Part shown: in pieces, positions 35,899 to 44,941 of the stretch
Layout: the number at the start of each line of letters is the position of its first letter
Position numbering within the stretch: the first letter of the stretch is position 1
Source: Candidatus Paralachnospira caecorum
GTDB taxonomy: Bacteria > Bacillota > Clostridia > Lachnospirales > Lachnospiraceae
Length of the DNA stretch: 53,491 nucleotides
Assembly (NCBI GenBank): GCA_904379015.1
Contig: CAJFHG010000015.1
Span: 1-53,491, forward strand
Reading direction: 5' to 3'
Translations under genes and position numbers: made by a program
Notes under the pieces: model-generated
The model's database searches: none
Told to the model about the DNA's origin: nothing
Seen by the model: only the letters and a program-made list of their open reading frames with translations

Positions 35899-36984
35899 CT
35901 ATCGGATTCTGTCCGCAATGAGACTTCCCATTTCCTTCGTTCCTGTCTTCGCGCATCCCTCTGAAGCGATATCCGCCGTCCGGTACCCTTCCGCGATCAC
36001 CTGGGCCACCGCCGCTTCCACCGCGTCCGCTTCCCGGTCAAGATCAAAGGAATAGCGGAGCATCATGGCCGCGGACAGGATCGTCGCGATGGGATTCGCG
36101 ATATTCTTACCCGCGATATCCGGCGCGGATCCGTGGCTGGGCTCGTAAAGCCCCAGCTTTGTCTTTCCCAGGCTCGCCGAGGGCAGCATGCCGATGGAGC
36201 CTGTGATCTCACTGGCCTCGTCGGAGAGAATGTCGCCGAACATATTCTCTGTCAGCACCACATCAAACTGACCCGGGTTCATCACCAGCTGCATGGCTGC
36301 GTTGTCCACCAGCATATGGTTCACCTGCACATCGGGATACTCTTTCGCCGTCTCGTCGACCACGGCCCTCCACAGTCTGGAGGAATCCAGCACATTGGCC
36401 TTATCCACGCTGGTCAGCCTGCCGGAACGCTTTCTCGCGATCTCAAAGCCCTTCACGGCGATCCTGCGGATCTCGTTCTCATCATAGACCAGAGTATCCG
36501 TGGCCTTTCTGATCCCGTTCTCCACCACCGTATGGCGCTCGCCGAAATACAGGCCTCCGGTCAGCTCTCTCATGATGACCATGTCAAATCCCGCGCCGAT
36601 CACTTCTTTCTTGAGCGGGCAGGCGTCCGCCAGCTCCTGATAGAGCCATGCGGGACGGATATTGGCGAACAGCTCCAGTCCTTTGCGGATCTTCAGGAGC
36701 CCGGCCTCCGGCCTCGTCTCCGGCGGGCCGTCGTACCACCTGGAATTTCCCACATTTCCTCCGACCGCTCCCAGGAGCACAGAATCGCTGTTTCTCGCCT
36801 CCTCCAGCGTCTCGTCCGTCAGGGGAATGCCATGCACGTCGATGGACGCGCCTCCCATCAGCAGCTTCTTATATGTAAATGTATGTCCATAGACCGCCCC
36901 GACCCGGTCCAGGACCTTGACCGCCTCCGCGACGATCTCCGGTCCGATCCCGTCACCGGGAATCAATGCAACCTGAAAATTCAT
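35899..36984 (-). CDS. leuB: 3-isopropylmalate dehydrogenase
   Basis: A 361-residue NAD-dependent enzyme of leucine synthesis. It starts [21 protein letters not shown], with [13 protein letters not shown], the metal-binding [14 protein letters not shown] and [14 protein letters not shown]. The length is normal. I chose the ATG at 36984; a GTG seven codons upstream is possible. The leuA, leuC and leuD genes are not in the window. A promoter with a 17-bp spacer lies just upstream, and pncB is divergent. Confidence 0.95.
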   Translation of the reverse strand: MNFQVALIPGDGIGPEIVAEAVKVLDRVGAVYGHTFTYKKLLMGGASIDVHGIPLTDETLEEARNSDSVLLGAVGGNVGNSRWYDGPPETRPEAGLLKIRKGLELFANIRPAWLYQELADACPLKKEVIGAGFDMVIMRELTGGLYFGERHTVVENGIRKATDTLVYDENEIRRIAVKGFEIARKRSGRLTSVDKANVLDSSRLWRAVVDETAKEYPDVQVNHMLVDNAAMQLVMNPGQFDVVLTENMFGDILSDEASEITGSIGMLPSASLGKTKLGLYEPSHGSAPDIAGKNIANPIATILSAAMMLRYSFDLDREADAVEAAVAQVIAEGYRTADIASEGCAKTGTKEMGSLIADRIR

Positions 36985-37020
36985 ACCGCCTTCGTCTCCT
37001 TCCACGTTCAGTTAATCTCT

Positions 37021-37049
37021 ATAGTATCCTATTTTTTTTTGTATTTCAA
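37021..37049 (-). promoter_or_regulatory. Predicted sigma-A promoter of leuB-ilvD-ilvB
   Basis: On the minus strand TTGAAA (37049-37044) and TACTAT (37026-37021) are 17 bp apart, with an A9 tract inside the spacer. The leader is only about 30 nt, too short for a T-box or peptide attenuator, so control is probably by a DNA-binding protein. Confidence 0.65.
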
Positions 37050-37190
37050 GCCGTACAATCGATTTTCCCTTTCTCCATCCATACGAGAAAGGAATTTCTG
37101 GCATAACATTTTGTTATAGAACCAAAAATTACAATGCGTACAAATTATATCCATTTCACTTTTCCAGACCCCAAAAACAACTGCAAACCG

Positions 37191-37219
37191 TTTTAAAGTC
37201 ACGGAATCTGTGATATAAT
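37191..37219 (+). promoter_or_regulatory. Predicted promoter of pncB
   Basis: A perfect -10 TATAAT (37214-37219) is preceded by TGA as an extended -10, with a weak -35 TTTTAA (37191-37196) 17 bp upstream. Between them lies the imperfect palindrome TCAC-n7-GTGA (37199-37213), a possible operator. NiaR, encoded 2.3 kb away, is the natural candidate, but I did not verify its motif. Confidence 0.6.
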
Positions 37220-37329
37220 TGTCATATATTGTCCGCAAATAACAGAGGCAGCAGGGACATGGAAAAAGAAAGCTGCCGGCAGACGGCTCCGGACCTTCCG
37301 GATCCCCCGCTCTGCCGAAAGGAGATACT

Positions 37330-38799
37330 ATGAACGAGCGTAATCTGACGCTGATGACAGATCTATATGAACTGACCATGATGCAGGGATATTTCAAAGA
37401 GCAGAACAATAAAACAGCTGTGTTCGACCTGTTTTACAGAAATAATCCCAGCGGCAACGGCTTCGCCGTCATGGCGGGGCTGGAGCAGGTGATCGAGTAC
37501 ATCAAAAACCTGCATTTCGGTGAATCAGAAATCGGTTATCTGAGGAGCACCGGCCTTTTTGAAGAAGATTTCCTGGGCTATCTGAAAGATTTCAAATTTA
37601 CGGGGGACATTTACGCCATTCCCGAAGGCACCGTCGTCTTCCCCAGAGAACCCCTGGTAAAGGTGGTCGCTCCCATTATGGAAGCGCAGCTGGTGGAAAC
37701 GGCGATTCTCAACATCATCAACCATCAGTGCCTGATCGCCACTAAAACCGTGCGGGTTGTCCATGCGGCAAGGGGCGACGGCATTATGGAATTCGGCCTG
37801 AGACGGGCCCAGGGTCCCGACGCGGGCATTTACGGAGCCAGAGCCGCCATGATCGGCGGCTGTGTGGGCACTTCCAATGTGCTGGCCGGCCAGATGTTCG
37901 ACGTACCGGTTAAGGGAACCCACGCCCACAGCTGGATCATGAGCTTTCCCGACGAGCTGACCGCCTTCCGGACCTACGCGAAGCTGTATCCCACCGCCTG
38001 CATCCTGCTGGTGGACACTTACGATACGCTCCGCTCCGGCGTGCCCAACGCCATTACCGTATTCAAAGAGATGCGGGACGCGGGCATTCCCATGAAAGGC
38101 TACGGGATCCGGCTTGACAGCGGGGACCTCGCCTACCTGTCCAAAAAGGCAAAGGAAATGCTGGACGAGGCGGGCTTCTCCGACGCGATCATCTCCGCTT
38201 CCAGCGACCTCGATGAAAATCTGATCAACAGCCTGAAGACCCAGGGCGCGACCATCAACTCCTGGGGCGTCGGCACCAACATGATCACCAGCAGCGACTG
38301 GCCCGCTTTCGGCGGCGTGTACAAGCTGGTGGCCCTGAAGGATGAAAAGACCGGGGAATTCATCCCCAAGATCAAGCTCTCCGAGAATACAGAAAAGGTC
38401 ACCAACCCCGGCAACAAGACCGTTTACAGGATCTACGGCGCCGATACGGGAAAGATGATCGCCGACCTGATCGCCCTGACAGACGAAACCTACGCGGAAA
38501 ATCAGCCGCTCCTTCTGTTTGACCCCATCGATACCTGGAAAAAGACCCATCTGACTCCCGGTACCTACAAGATGCGGGAGCTGCCTGTACAGATCTTCAA
38601 AAACGGCGAATGCGTATATGAATCTCCTTCTGTCATGGAGATCCGCGATGTCTGCCGCAGGGAACTGGACACCCTCTGGGATGAAGCAAAACGTCTGATC
38701 AATCCCCACAGGGCCCACATCGACCTGTCGTCCAGGCTCCATGCCATGAAAAACAGCCTTCTTGAGTCAGTGGATTATATGACCCATCATCACGGCTGA
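37330..38799 (+). CDS. pncB: Nicotinate phosphoribosyltransferase
   Basis: A 489-residue enzyme that makes nicotinate mononucleotide from nicotinate and PRPP for NAD salvage. The typical start LTLMTDLYELTMMQGYF, EFGLRRAQGPD, GTHAHSWIMSF with the phosphorylated-type histidine, and RLDSGDLAYLSKKAK are visible. The length is normal. AAAGGAG precedes the ATG at 37330. plsC follows 14 bp downstream. The NiaR gene lies convergently beyond plsC, and niacin-dependent repression of pncB is the likely control. Confidence 0.95.
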   Translation: MNERNLTLMTDLYELTMMQGYFKEQNNKTAVFDLFYRNNPSGNGFAVMAGLEQVIEYIKNLHFGESEIGYLRSTGLFEEDFLGYLKDFKFTGDIYAIPEGTVVFPREPLVKVVAPIMEAQLVETAILNIINHQCLIATKTVRVVHAARGDGIMEFGLRRAQGPDAGIYGARAAMIGGCVGTSNVLAGQMFDVPVKGTHAHSWIMSFPDELTAFRTYAKLYPTACILLVDTYDTLRSGVPNAITVFKEMRDAGIPMKGYGIRLDSGDLAYLSKKAKEMLDEAGFSDAIISASSDLDENLINSLKTQGATINSWGVGTNMITSSDWPAFGGVYKLVALKDEKTGEFIPKIKLSENTEKVTNPGNKTVYRIYGADTGKMIADLIALTDETYAENQPLLLFDPIDTWKKTHLTPGTYKMRELPVQIFKNGECVYESPSVMEIRDVCRRELDTLWDEAKRLINPHRAHIDLSSRLHAMKNSLLESVDYMTHHHG

Positions 38800-38813
38800 G
38801 ACAGGAGGAACCC

Positions 38814-39557
38814 ATGATACGGCTGATATTGATCGTAATATTCCTGATTTTGTACCTGATCGTGTTCAGTCCTGCCCTTGTGGTGGAATGGATCATCGGA
38901 AAATTCAGCCCTGAAGCCAAGGCAAAAAGCTCCCTGTTTCTGGTGCAGCACGCTTTCGGCATTATCCTCTGGCTGACCGGCACAAAAGTCGACGTCATCG
39001 GCCGGGAAAACATTCCCGACGACCGGCCGGTCCTCTACGTGGGCAATCACAGAAGCTACTTCGACATCGTGATCGGTTATCAGCTGGTAAAGGGCGAGAC
39101 CGGTTTTGTGGCGAAAAAAGAAATGAAAAAGATCTGGCTTCTGTCCCACTGGATGAAAAACCTCCACTGTCTCTTCCTGGACCGGGAAAACATCAAAGAG
39201 GGCCTCAAGACCATCCTGACCGGCATCGACTATGTAAAAAAAGGGATCAGCATCTGGATCTTTCCGGAGGGGACCCGCAACAAGGGCGCCGGCATGATGG
39301 AATTCAAAGAAGGGAGTATGAAGATCGCCGAGAAGACCGGCTGTCCCATCATCCCTGTGGCAATGACGGGAACGGCTGAGATCTTTGAAAAACATATTCC
39401 TTTTGTGAGACGCTCCCATGTCACTGTGACCTTCGGAGAACCCATTGAGATCCGGTCGCTGGACAAAGAACAGAAAAAATTCCTGGGCGCCTACACCAGG
39501 CAGAAGATCCTGGATATGCTCCCGGAGGAATACAAAGATCCGGCAAAAAAAGATTAA
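38814..39557 (+). CDS. plsC: 1-acyl-sn-glycerol-3-phosphate acyltransferase
   Basis: A 247-residue membrane-associated acyltransferase that makes phosphatidic acid. One N-terminal transmembrane helix (about 3-23) precedes the catalytic motif NHRSYFD. Motif III FPEGTRNK and motif IV IIPVAMTG follow in the usual order. AGGAGG precedes the ATG at 38814. It is co-directional with pncB and probably co-transcribed; a shared function is not obvious. A perfect 12-bp hairpin lies just after the stop. Confidence 0.94.
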   Translation: MIRLILIVIFLILYLIVFSPALVVEWIIGKFSPEAKAKSSLFLVQHAFGIILWLTGTKVDVIGRENIPDDRPVLYVGNHRSYFDIVIGYQLVKGETGFVAKKEMKKIWLLSHWMKNLHCLFLDRENIKEGLKTILTGIDYVKKGISIWIFPEGTRNKGAGMMEFKEGSMKIAEKTGCPIIPVAMTGTAEIFEKHIPFVRRSHVTVTFGEPIEIRSLDKEQKKFLGAYTRQKILDMLPEEYKDPAKKD

Positions 39558-39568
39558 TCAAACGGACT

Positions 39569-39603
39569 CAGGCACGGCTTATCTCACCAGAAAGCCGTGC
39601 CTG
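39569..39603. terminator. Perfect 12-bp hairpin between convergent plsC and niaR
   Basis: CAGGCACGGCTT (39569-39580) and its exact complement (39592-39603) are separated by 11 nt. The hairpin spans the last codons of niaR. No strong T-run follows on either strand, so it may act as a weak bidirectional terminator or mRNA-end stabiliser. Confidence 0.45.
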
Positions 39604-40085
39604 TCAAGTTCTTCCTCTATTTCATCCAGGGTTTTCTCAGAATCCGCTTTGACCGTGTGGTAATGGTCTCCGCAGGTGATGGTCATCAGAGGGCTGGAAT
39701 GCCCGCTCCTGATGCTTTCCAGAAAGTCGGAAACGCCTTTTCTGGTCCGTATGTTCAAAGGTGCGCTCAGCTCTCCGTAGGGCTTATGCTCCACAAACAC
39801 ATCCACCACTGTCGCCCCGAAATCCACCATGATATTCAGTTCCTCTTCCATTTCCTCATTTTTATGGTTTACATGGAACACTCTGCCGGCCTCTGAGGAG
39901 GCGGTATACAGATACCCTCTGTTGGTCGCCAGGATATCATGATCCGCCGCCCGCAGAAGGGCGATGTCCTGCACGATCACCTGACGGCTGACGCCCAGGC
40001 TTTTTGCCAGCCGCTCTCCCGATACGGGACCCTCCGCATTTCTCATGAGATTCAGGATCTCCTGTCTCCGTGTCTTTCCATCCAT
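39579..40085 (-). CDS. niaR: NiaR-type niacin-responsive transcriptional repressor
   Basis: A 168-residue regulator. It has an N-terminal HTH_11 winged helix (about 5-60; VSGERLAKSLGVSRQVIVQDIALLR) and a C-terminal 3H domain (about 75-168) named for three metal-binding histidines, seen here in VFVEHKPYG and TCGDHYHTVK. The family senses nicotinate and represses niacin uptake and salvage genes. The start at 40085 lies 7 bp after the GH13 stop, and GGAAGAGGAA in that gene supplies the ribosome site. pncB on the other strand is a plausible target. Confidence 0.9.
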   Translation of the reverse strand: MDGKTRRQEILNLMRNAEGPVSGERLAKSLGVSRQVIVQDIALLRAADHDILATNRGYLYTASSEAGRVFHVNHKNEEMEEELNIMVDFGATVVDVFVEHKPYGELSAPLNIRTRKGVSDFLESIRSGHSSPLMTITCGDHYHTVKADSEKTLDEIEEELDRHGFLVR

Positions 40086-40092
40086 CTTCCGC

Positions 40093-42174
40093 TTATTCCT
40101 CTTCCTCCGTCACTTCCGCGAAAACCATGGAGCTCTCCGGCGGCATCTCCACAGAAAGGATCCCGTCCTTCACGGGAAAATCCAGCTGTCCGCTGTTGTA
40201 AGTGTCGTCCGCCGTGAGCATCAGCCGCCTCATGGTTCCGTTCTCCTTCACTTCAATTTCCCAGACCGGTATGTCAGCCCGCAGCGCCTCACTGCCGCTG
40301 TTCAGGATCGTGACCACTCTGCCGCCTTTCCCGAACCTGCCGTAGCAGATCAGGTTCCGTCCCCACAGAAGGGGCTTGAAGGCGCCTGTCTTCAGCACCT
40401 GGCTGCGCTGGCGGATCCTGGTCATATATTTGTGAAATTCGATCAGTTCAAAGTCCTCTCTGCCCCAGGGATATCCCCGTCTGTTGTCCGGGTCTGTCCA
40501 GCCGCACAGCCCCGCCTCATCGCCATAGTAAATGGTAGGCGCCCCCGGCCAGGTCATCTGGACCGCCACGGCCATGCGCAGAATGCTTTTTTTCACATCC
40601 TTTTCAGCGGCCTCCGGTCCCAGGGAACCGGTCCGGCCCACGGTCCGGTTGGTCCTGGTCAGGAAACGGGAATGGTCATGATTGGACAGCTCATTCATGG
40701 CCACCTGCAGCGACTGGCCGTAAAACCGGCTCATATGATGCAGGATGGTCCGGAAAAACAGCTCCCCGTCTCCGCAGAGCTCATCGTGACGTTCGTCGCT
40801 GTGCTTTTCCATGCCGGTCAGGAACCAGGTAAGGGGCTCCATGAAGGCGTCGTAATTCATCACCGTATCCCACTGGTCTCCCTGAAGCCAGCTGCTGGGA
40901 TCGCCGTAATGCTCCGCCAGGATCAGCGCGTCCGGCTTCGCTTCCTTCACCGCCTTCCGGAAATCCCTCCAGAACTGATGGTTGAAGGATTCGCTGTGTC
41001 CCAGGTCGGCCGCCACATCGAGACGCCACCCGTCCACATTGTATGGAGGAGACACCCATTTTTTCCCGATCCGCATGATATAATCATACAGCTCCCGGGA
41101 GCCCTCATAATTCAGCTTCGGCAGGGTCTCATATCCCCACCAGCCGTCATAATGATCATTGTAAGGCCACTGGCCGCCCGTAAACCGGAAATACTCCCGG
41201 TAAGGACTGTCCTCCGCAATATAGGCGCCCTTTTCATAGCCCTCCTGCTTCTCGTAGATCTGCTCTCTGTCCATCCATTTATTGAAGGACCCGCAGTGAT
41301 TGAACACCCCGTCCAGGATCACCCGCATTCCCTTCGCGTGGATCGCCTCCACCACCTGGGCAAAAAAGGCATTGCTCGCCTCCAGGTTGACCCGGTCCGT
41401 CACCCGGGTAATATAGGACCGGGCGTCCCGGTTAGACTCCCCGGCTGCCACAGTCTTCTCCGAATCGTTGATGATCCTGCCGAAATGGGGATCGATATAA
41501 TCATAATCCTGAATGTCATATTTATGATTGGAAGGCGAAACAAAAAGAGGGTTGAAGTAGATCACTTCCACGCCAAGACTTTTGATATAGTCCAGCTTGT
41601 CAAGAACCCCCTGCAGATCGCCGCCGTAAAAATTATTGACATCCAGCGCATCCGGATACTGGTGCCAGTCTTCCACATGATGGACCGGCTGTTTATTCAC
41701 ATAAATATATTCTCCGTCCTTTACATTGTTTACAGAATTTCCGTTCCGGAATCGGTCCACAAAGATCTGATACATCACCGCGCCCTTGGCCCAGTCCGGC
41801 GTCTTAAATCCGGGGGCGATCCGGAACGCTGTGTCCCAGCCGGCGCTGTCCGCCGGTCCCGTTTTTGTATACCAGCAGACTTCTCCGCCTTTTTCTATCC
41901 TGAAGCAGTACCCATACCGCTGTGCTGTCATCCGGACCCGGATCCGGAAAAAATCAAATCTGTCCTCCGCCGCCTCTTCCGCGGCAGGCTCCAGCTCAAG
42001 CTTTCTTTCTCTGAGACTGTTTTCTTCCACCAGAAATACGGCGTCGGCATCCCCCTTCGCCGTCCTGAATCTGAGCAGGACCTCATCTCCCGCGTCCGGT
42101 TCGGCAGGACACCGGTAATCCTCTGTCTCATCACTGAAAAGAGCCCTTTTGTTTATCCCATCCATATGGCTCAT
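40093..42174 (-). CDS. Glycoside hydrolase family 13 alpha-amylase-type enzyme
   Basis: A 693-residue cytosolic enzyme with no signal peptide. An N-terminal beta-sandwich (about 1-120) is followed by the TIM barrel. The nucleophile aspartate is in GWRLDVAADLG, the acid/base glutamate in LILAEHYG and the third acid in LSNHDHSR. A C-terminal beta domain ends the protein. The architecture resembles neopullulanase or cyclomaltodextrinase (GH13_20-like), and maltodextrin hydrolysis is inferred. AGGGAG precedes the ATG at 42174. It reads into niaR on the same strand. The sugar substrate is not assigned. Confidence 0.92.
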   Translation of the reverse strand: MSHMDGINKRALFSDETEDYRCPAEPDAGDEVLLRFRTAKGDADAVFLVEENSLRERKLELEPAAEEAAEDRFDFFRIRVRMTAQRYGYCFRIEKGGEVCWYTKTGPADSAGWDTAFRIAPGFKTPDWAKGAVMYQIFVDRFRNGNSVNNVKDGEYIYVNKQPVHHVEDWHQYPDALDVNNFYGGDLQGVLDKLDYIKSLGVEVIYFNPLFVSPSNHKYDIQDYDYIDPHFGRIINDSEKTVAAGESNRDARSYITRVTDRVNLEASNAFFAQVVEAIHAKGMRVILDGVFNHCGSFNKWMDREQIYEKQEGYEKGAYIAEDSPYREYFRFTGGQWPYNDHYDGWWGYETLPKLNYEGSRELYDYIMRIGKKWVSPPYNVDGWRLDVAADLGHSESFNHQFWRDFRKAVKEAKPDALILAEHYGDPSSWLQGDQWDTVMNYDAFMEPLTWFLTGMEKHSDERHDELCGDGELFFRTILHHMSRFYGQSLQVAMNELSNHDHSRFLTRTNRTVGRTGSLGPEAAEKDVKKSILRMAVAVQMTWPGAPTIYYGDEAGLCGWTDPDNRRGYPWGREDFELIEFHKYMTRIRQRSQVLKTGAFKPLLWGRNLICYGRFGKGGRVVTILNSGSEALRADIPVWEIEVKENGTMRRLMLTADDTYNSGQLDFPVKDGILSVEMPPESSMVFAEVTEEEE

Positions 42175-42229
42175 ACAAGCACTCCCTATCTGCCTTATTC
42201 GATTTCCAAATTACATTTATCCTTATATC

Positions 42230-42258
42230 ATTCTATACCAAATCCCGGTTTTATACAA
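42230..42258 (-). promoter_or_regulatory. Predicted sigma-A promoter of the GH13 gene
   Basis: On the minus strand TTGTAT (42258-42253) and TAGAAT (42235-42230) are separated by 17 bp. It sits immediately after the terminator hairpin at 42261-42291. Confidence 0.6.
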
Positions 42259-42260
42259 GT

Positions 42261-42291
42261 AAAAAGGACAGCCTTTTGTGCTGTCCTTTTT
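42261..42291. terminator. Bidirectional intrinsic terminator
   Basis: A 12-bp perfect stem AAAAAGGACAGC/GCTGTCCTTTTT closes a 7-nt loop, with T-runs on both strands. On the minus strand it would end either the ftsH transcript or the candidate small RNA, and it insulates the GH13 gene. Confidence 0.85.
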
Positions 42292-42360
42292 AGGAGAAGG
42301 TATTTCTTTCTTATGGGGTGTAGCAAAACTATATAAAATGTATTGGGGGGGGTTTTTACG
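42262..42360 (-). ncRNA. Candidate small RNA of about 100 nt between ftsH and the GH13 gene
   Basis: An extended -10 (TGC-TATAAT, hexamer at 42372-42367) drives a minus-strand start near 42360; the -35 is poor. Transcription would end at the strong terminator at 42261-42291. The RNA contains a C8 tract (42352-42345) and the unpaired sequence ACCTTCTCC (about 42302-42294), both complementary to Shine-Dalgarno-like GGAGG motifs. No reading frame is present. It could simply be an ftsH 3' untranslated region. Confidence 0.35.
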
Positions 42361-42548
42361 ATCATTATTATAGCATCCCGCAGCGCTTAAGTGTGCACAA
42401 ACTTTTTCTGATTTCAGCGAAAAACACAGCACATTGAACAGGAGTCCGGCGCCCTTCCCGGCGCATTTGCCATGATTTTATATAAAAACCCGTTTTTTCT
42501 CCCTGTTTCTTTCTATTCCGCCCCGCGCGGCATACGGAGCCCGCCGGA

Positions 42549-44375
42549 TCAGGATCCAAACAGCGCCTCGAACTCCGCGCCGGTGATCTTCTCCTTTTCC
42601 AGAAGCAGGCTGGCGCTCTTGTGAAGGATCTCTTCATTTTCCTTCAGGATCGCCTTTGCCTTGGCATAGCAGGAATCGATGATCCGCTTGACCTCCTCGT
42701 CGATGGTGGAAGCCACCTCCTCGCCGTAGCTCTTGGCATGGGCCAGATCCCGGCCGATAAACACCTGATTGTCGTCGTCGCCGTAACAGATCATGCCGAC
42801 CCGCTCGGACATGCCATATTTCGTGACCATATTTCTGGCTGTCTCCGTGGCCATCTTGATATCCTGGGAGGCGCCTGTGGTGATATCGTCAAAGATCAGC
42901 TCCTCGGCGATCCGTCCGCCCAGATCCACCTGGATCTCCTGCAGCATCCGTCCTCTGGTCTCAAACATCTCGTCCTGCTCCGGAAGCGGCATGGTATAGC
43001 CAGCGGCCCCGATCCCGGTGGGAATGATGGAAACAGTATGGACCGGTCCCACATCGGGAAGCAGATGGAACAGGATCGCGTGGCCGCTCTCATGGTAGGC
43101 GGTGATCCGCTTATCCTTTTCCGTGATGACCTTGCTCTTCTTCTCCGCGCCGATCCCCACCTTCACAAAGGATCTCTCGATATCTTTCTGCGTCAGATAT
43201 TCCCTGCCGTCCTTGGCCGCCAGGATCGCCGCCTCATTCATCAGGTTCTCCAGGTCTGCCCCGGTAAATCCGGCCGTTGTCTGAGCGATCCGCTTCAGAT
43301 CCACATCCTCGGAGAGAGGCTTATCCTTGGCATGGACCTGCAGGATCTCCTCTCTGCCCTTCACGTCGGGCCGTCCGACCGCTACTTTTCTGTCAAAACG
43401 GCCGGGTCTCAGAATCGCCGGATCCAGAATGTCCACCCGGTTGGTGGCCGCCATCACGATAATGCCCTCATTGGCCCCGAAGCCGTCCATCTCCACCAGG
43501 AGCTGGTTGAGGGTCTGCTCTCTCTCGTCATGTCCGCCGCCCAGGCCGGTTCCCCTGCGCCTTGCCACGGCGTCGATCTCATCAATAAACACAATGCAGG
43601 GCGAACTCCTCTTGGCGTCCTCAAACAGGTCGCGCACACGGGAAGCGCCAACACCCACAAACATTTCCACAAAATCGGAACCGGAAATGCTGAAGAACGG
43701 AACTCCCGCCTCTCCGGCAACCGCCTTCGCCAGCAGAGTCTTGCCGGTCCCGGGAGGGCCCACCAGCAGCACGCCCTTGGGGATCCTGGCTCCCACCTTC
43801 ATGTATTTCCCGGGATTTTTCAGGAAATCCACGATCTCCGCCAGTTCTTCCTTTTCTTCCTCCAGCCCGGCGACCTTCTTAAAATTGATGCCGTGGCCGT
43901 CCCGGCTCACCTTCGCGCGGCTCCGGCCGAAATTCATCATTCTCTGATTTCCGCCGCCGCCTCCGCCGGACAGGGAACGGTTGATCATCATCATGACCAG
44001 CATGGCCACGATCAGCATGCCCACCAGGATCGGAAGCACGATGGAGAAGAACGTATCCTCCTCCGGCACCCGCTCCATGGTCACCGGAATATTCTGCTCC
44101 ACCAGATAATCTCTTGTCTCTGTTACATTGTCTACATTCCAGGTCAGGTCCGAGGTGCCGCTGCTGAAGCTCAGAGTGACAGAGCCGGTGGGAACTTCTT
44201 TGTTGGGCTGTATCACCGCGCCGGTCACATTCCCGCTCTCCACAAACTCCTGAAATTCCTGATACGTCCTTTCAGCCGGTGAAAACCAGCTGCCCCGGAT
44301 CCATACAAACGCCAGGATCACCACGACGATCACCGCCAGGTAAAATCCCAGCCCCATTTTCTGTTTCTGCTGCAA
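42549..44375 (-). CDS. ftsH: ATP-dependent zinc metalloprotease FtsH
   Basis: A 608-residue membrane AAA protease that degrades membrane and regulatory proteins. Two transmembrane helices (about 10-27 and 108-130) flank an external domain of about 80 residues. The AAA domain has Walker A GPPGTGKT (206-213), Walker [11 protein letters not shown] and the SRH region RPGRFDRK. The M41 protease domain has H428-E-S-G-H432. The start is a TTG at 44375, 9 nt after AGGAGG. It is the last gene of tilS-hpt-ftsH; a 12-14 residue C-terminal tail seen in some homologs is missing but no motif is lost. Confidence 0.96.
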   Translation of the reverse strand: MQQKQKMGLGFYLAVIVVVILAFVWIRGSWFSPAERTYQEFQEFVESGNVTGAVIQPNKEVPTGSVTLSFSSGTSDLTWNVDNVTETRDYLVEQNIPVTMERVPEEDTFFSIVLPILVGMLIVAMLVMMMINRSLSGGGGGGNQRMMNFGRSRAKVSRDGHGINFKKVAGLEEEKEELAEIVDFLKNPGKYMKVGARIPKGVLLVGPPGTGKTLLAKAVAGEAGVPFFSISGSDFVEMFVGVGASRVRDLFEDAKRSSPCIVFIDEIDAVARRRGTGLGGGHDEREQTLNQLLVEMDGFGANEGIIVMAATNRVDILDPAILRPGRFDRKVAVGRPDVKGREEILQVHAKDKPLSEDVDLKRIAQTTAGFTGADLENLMNEAAILAAKDGREYLTQKDIERSFVKVGIGAEKKSKVITEKDKRITAYHESGHAILFHLLPDVGPVHTVSIIPTGIGAAGYTMPLPEQDEMFETRGRMLQEIQVDLGGRIAEELIFDDITTGASQDIKMATETARNMVTKYGMSERVGMICYGDDDNQVFIGRDLAHAKSYGEEVASTIDEEVKRIIDSCYAKAKAILKENEEILHKSASLLLEKEKITGAEFEALFGS

Positions 44376-44389
44376 TCGAAAGCCTCCTT

Positions 44390-44914
44390 TTATAATTCCA
44401 CTACGCCGATATAAGGCAGATTTCTGTATTTCTGGTCATAATCCAGTCCATAGCCGACCACGAATTCATCGGGAATGGAAAAACAGGTATAATCTACCAC
44501 AACCTCCTTCTTCACGCGCCTGGAAGGCTTGTCAAGAAGGGTGCAGATCCTGATATCCGCCGGATTCCGCTGCTTCAGGATCTCGATCAGATAGCTTAAG
44601 GTCCTGCCCGAATCTATGATATCCTCCACGATCAGCACATGCTTTCCCGCCAGGGGCTCATCCAGATCCTTGATGATCTTCACCACGCCGCTGGATTCCG
44701 TGCCCGCGCCGTAGCTGGAAACAGACATAAAGTCCAGCGATACAGGAACGGTGATCCGCTTTGCCAGCTCACAGGTAAAAAACACGCCGCCCTTCAGCAC
44801 ACAGATCAGATGCACGGATTTTCCCGCGTAATCCTCACTGATCTTCTCGCCGATCTTTTTAACCTTCGCGTCCACTTCCTGCTCGGGAATCAATATTCTG
44901 ATTTTGTCTTCCAT
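44390..44914 (-). CDS. hpt: Hypoxanthine phosphoribosyltransferase
   Basis: A 174-residue purine-salvage enzyme making IMP or GMP from the bases and PRPP. The PRPP motif [17 protein letters not shown] and the base-contacting [19 protein letters not shown] are clear, and the length is normal. AGAGGA precedes the ATG at 44914. It lies between tilS and ftsH, a neighbourhood conserved in Firmicutes, with 27 bp and 14 bp gaps. Confidence 0.96.
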   Translation of the reverse strand: MEDKIRILIPEQEVDAKVKKIGEKISEDYAGKSVHLICVLKGGVFFTCELAKRITVPVSLDFMSVSSYGAGTESSGVVKIIKDLDEPLAGKHVLIVEDIIDSGRTLSYLIEILKQRNPADIRICTLLDKPSRRVKKEVVVDYTCFSIPDEFVVGYGLDYDQKYRNLPYIGVVEL

Positions 44915-44941
44915 ATGGAGTATCCTCTTTTCTTTTGATTT

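Noticed and set aside
36985-37330. T-box or peptide attenuator before leuB
   Set aside because: The predicted leader is only about 30 nt and no T-box or leucine-codon run is present.
42345-42352. G8 tract as a phase-variation switch
   Set aside because: It lies in no reading frame or promoter spacer, so no on/off consequence is visible; kept only as part of the small-RNA candidate.
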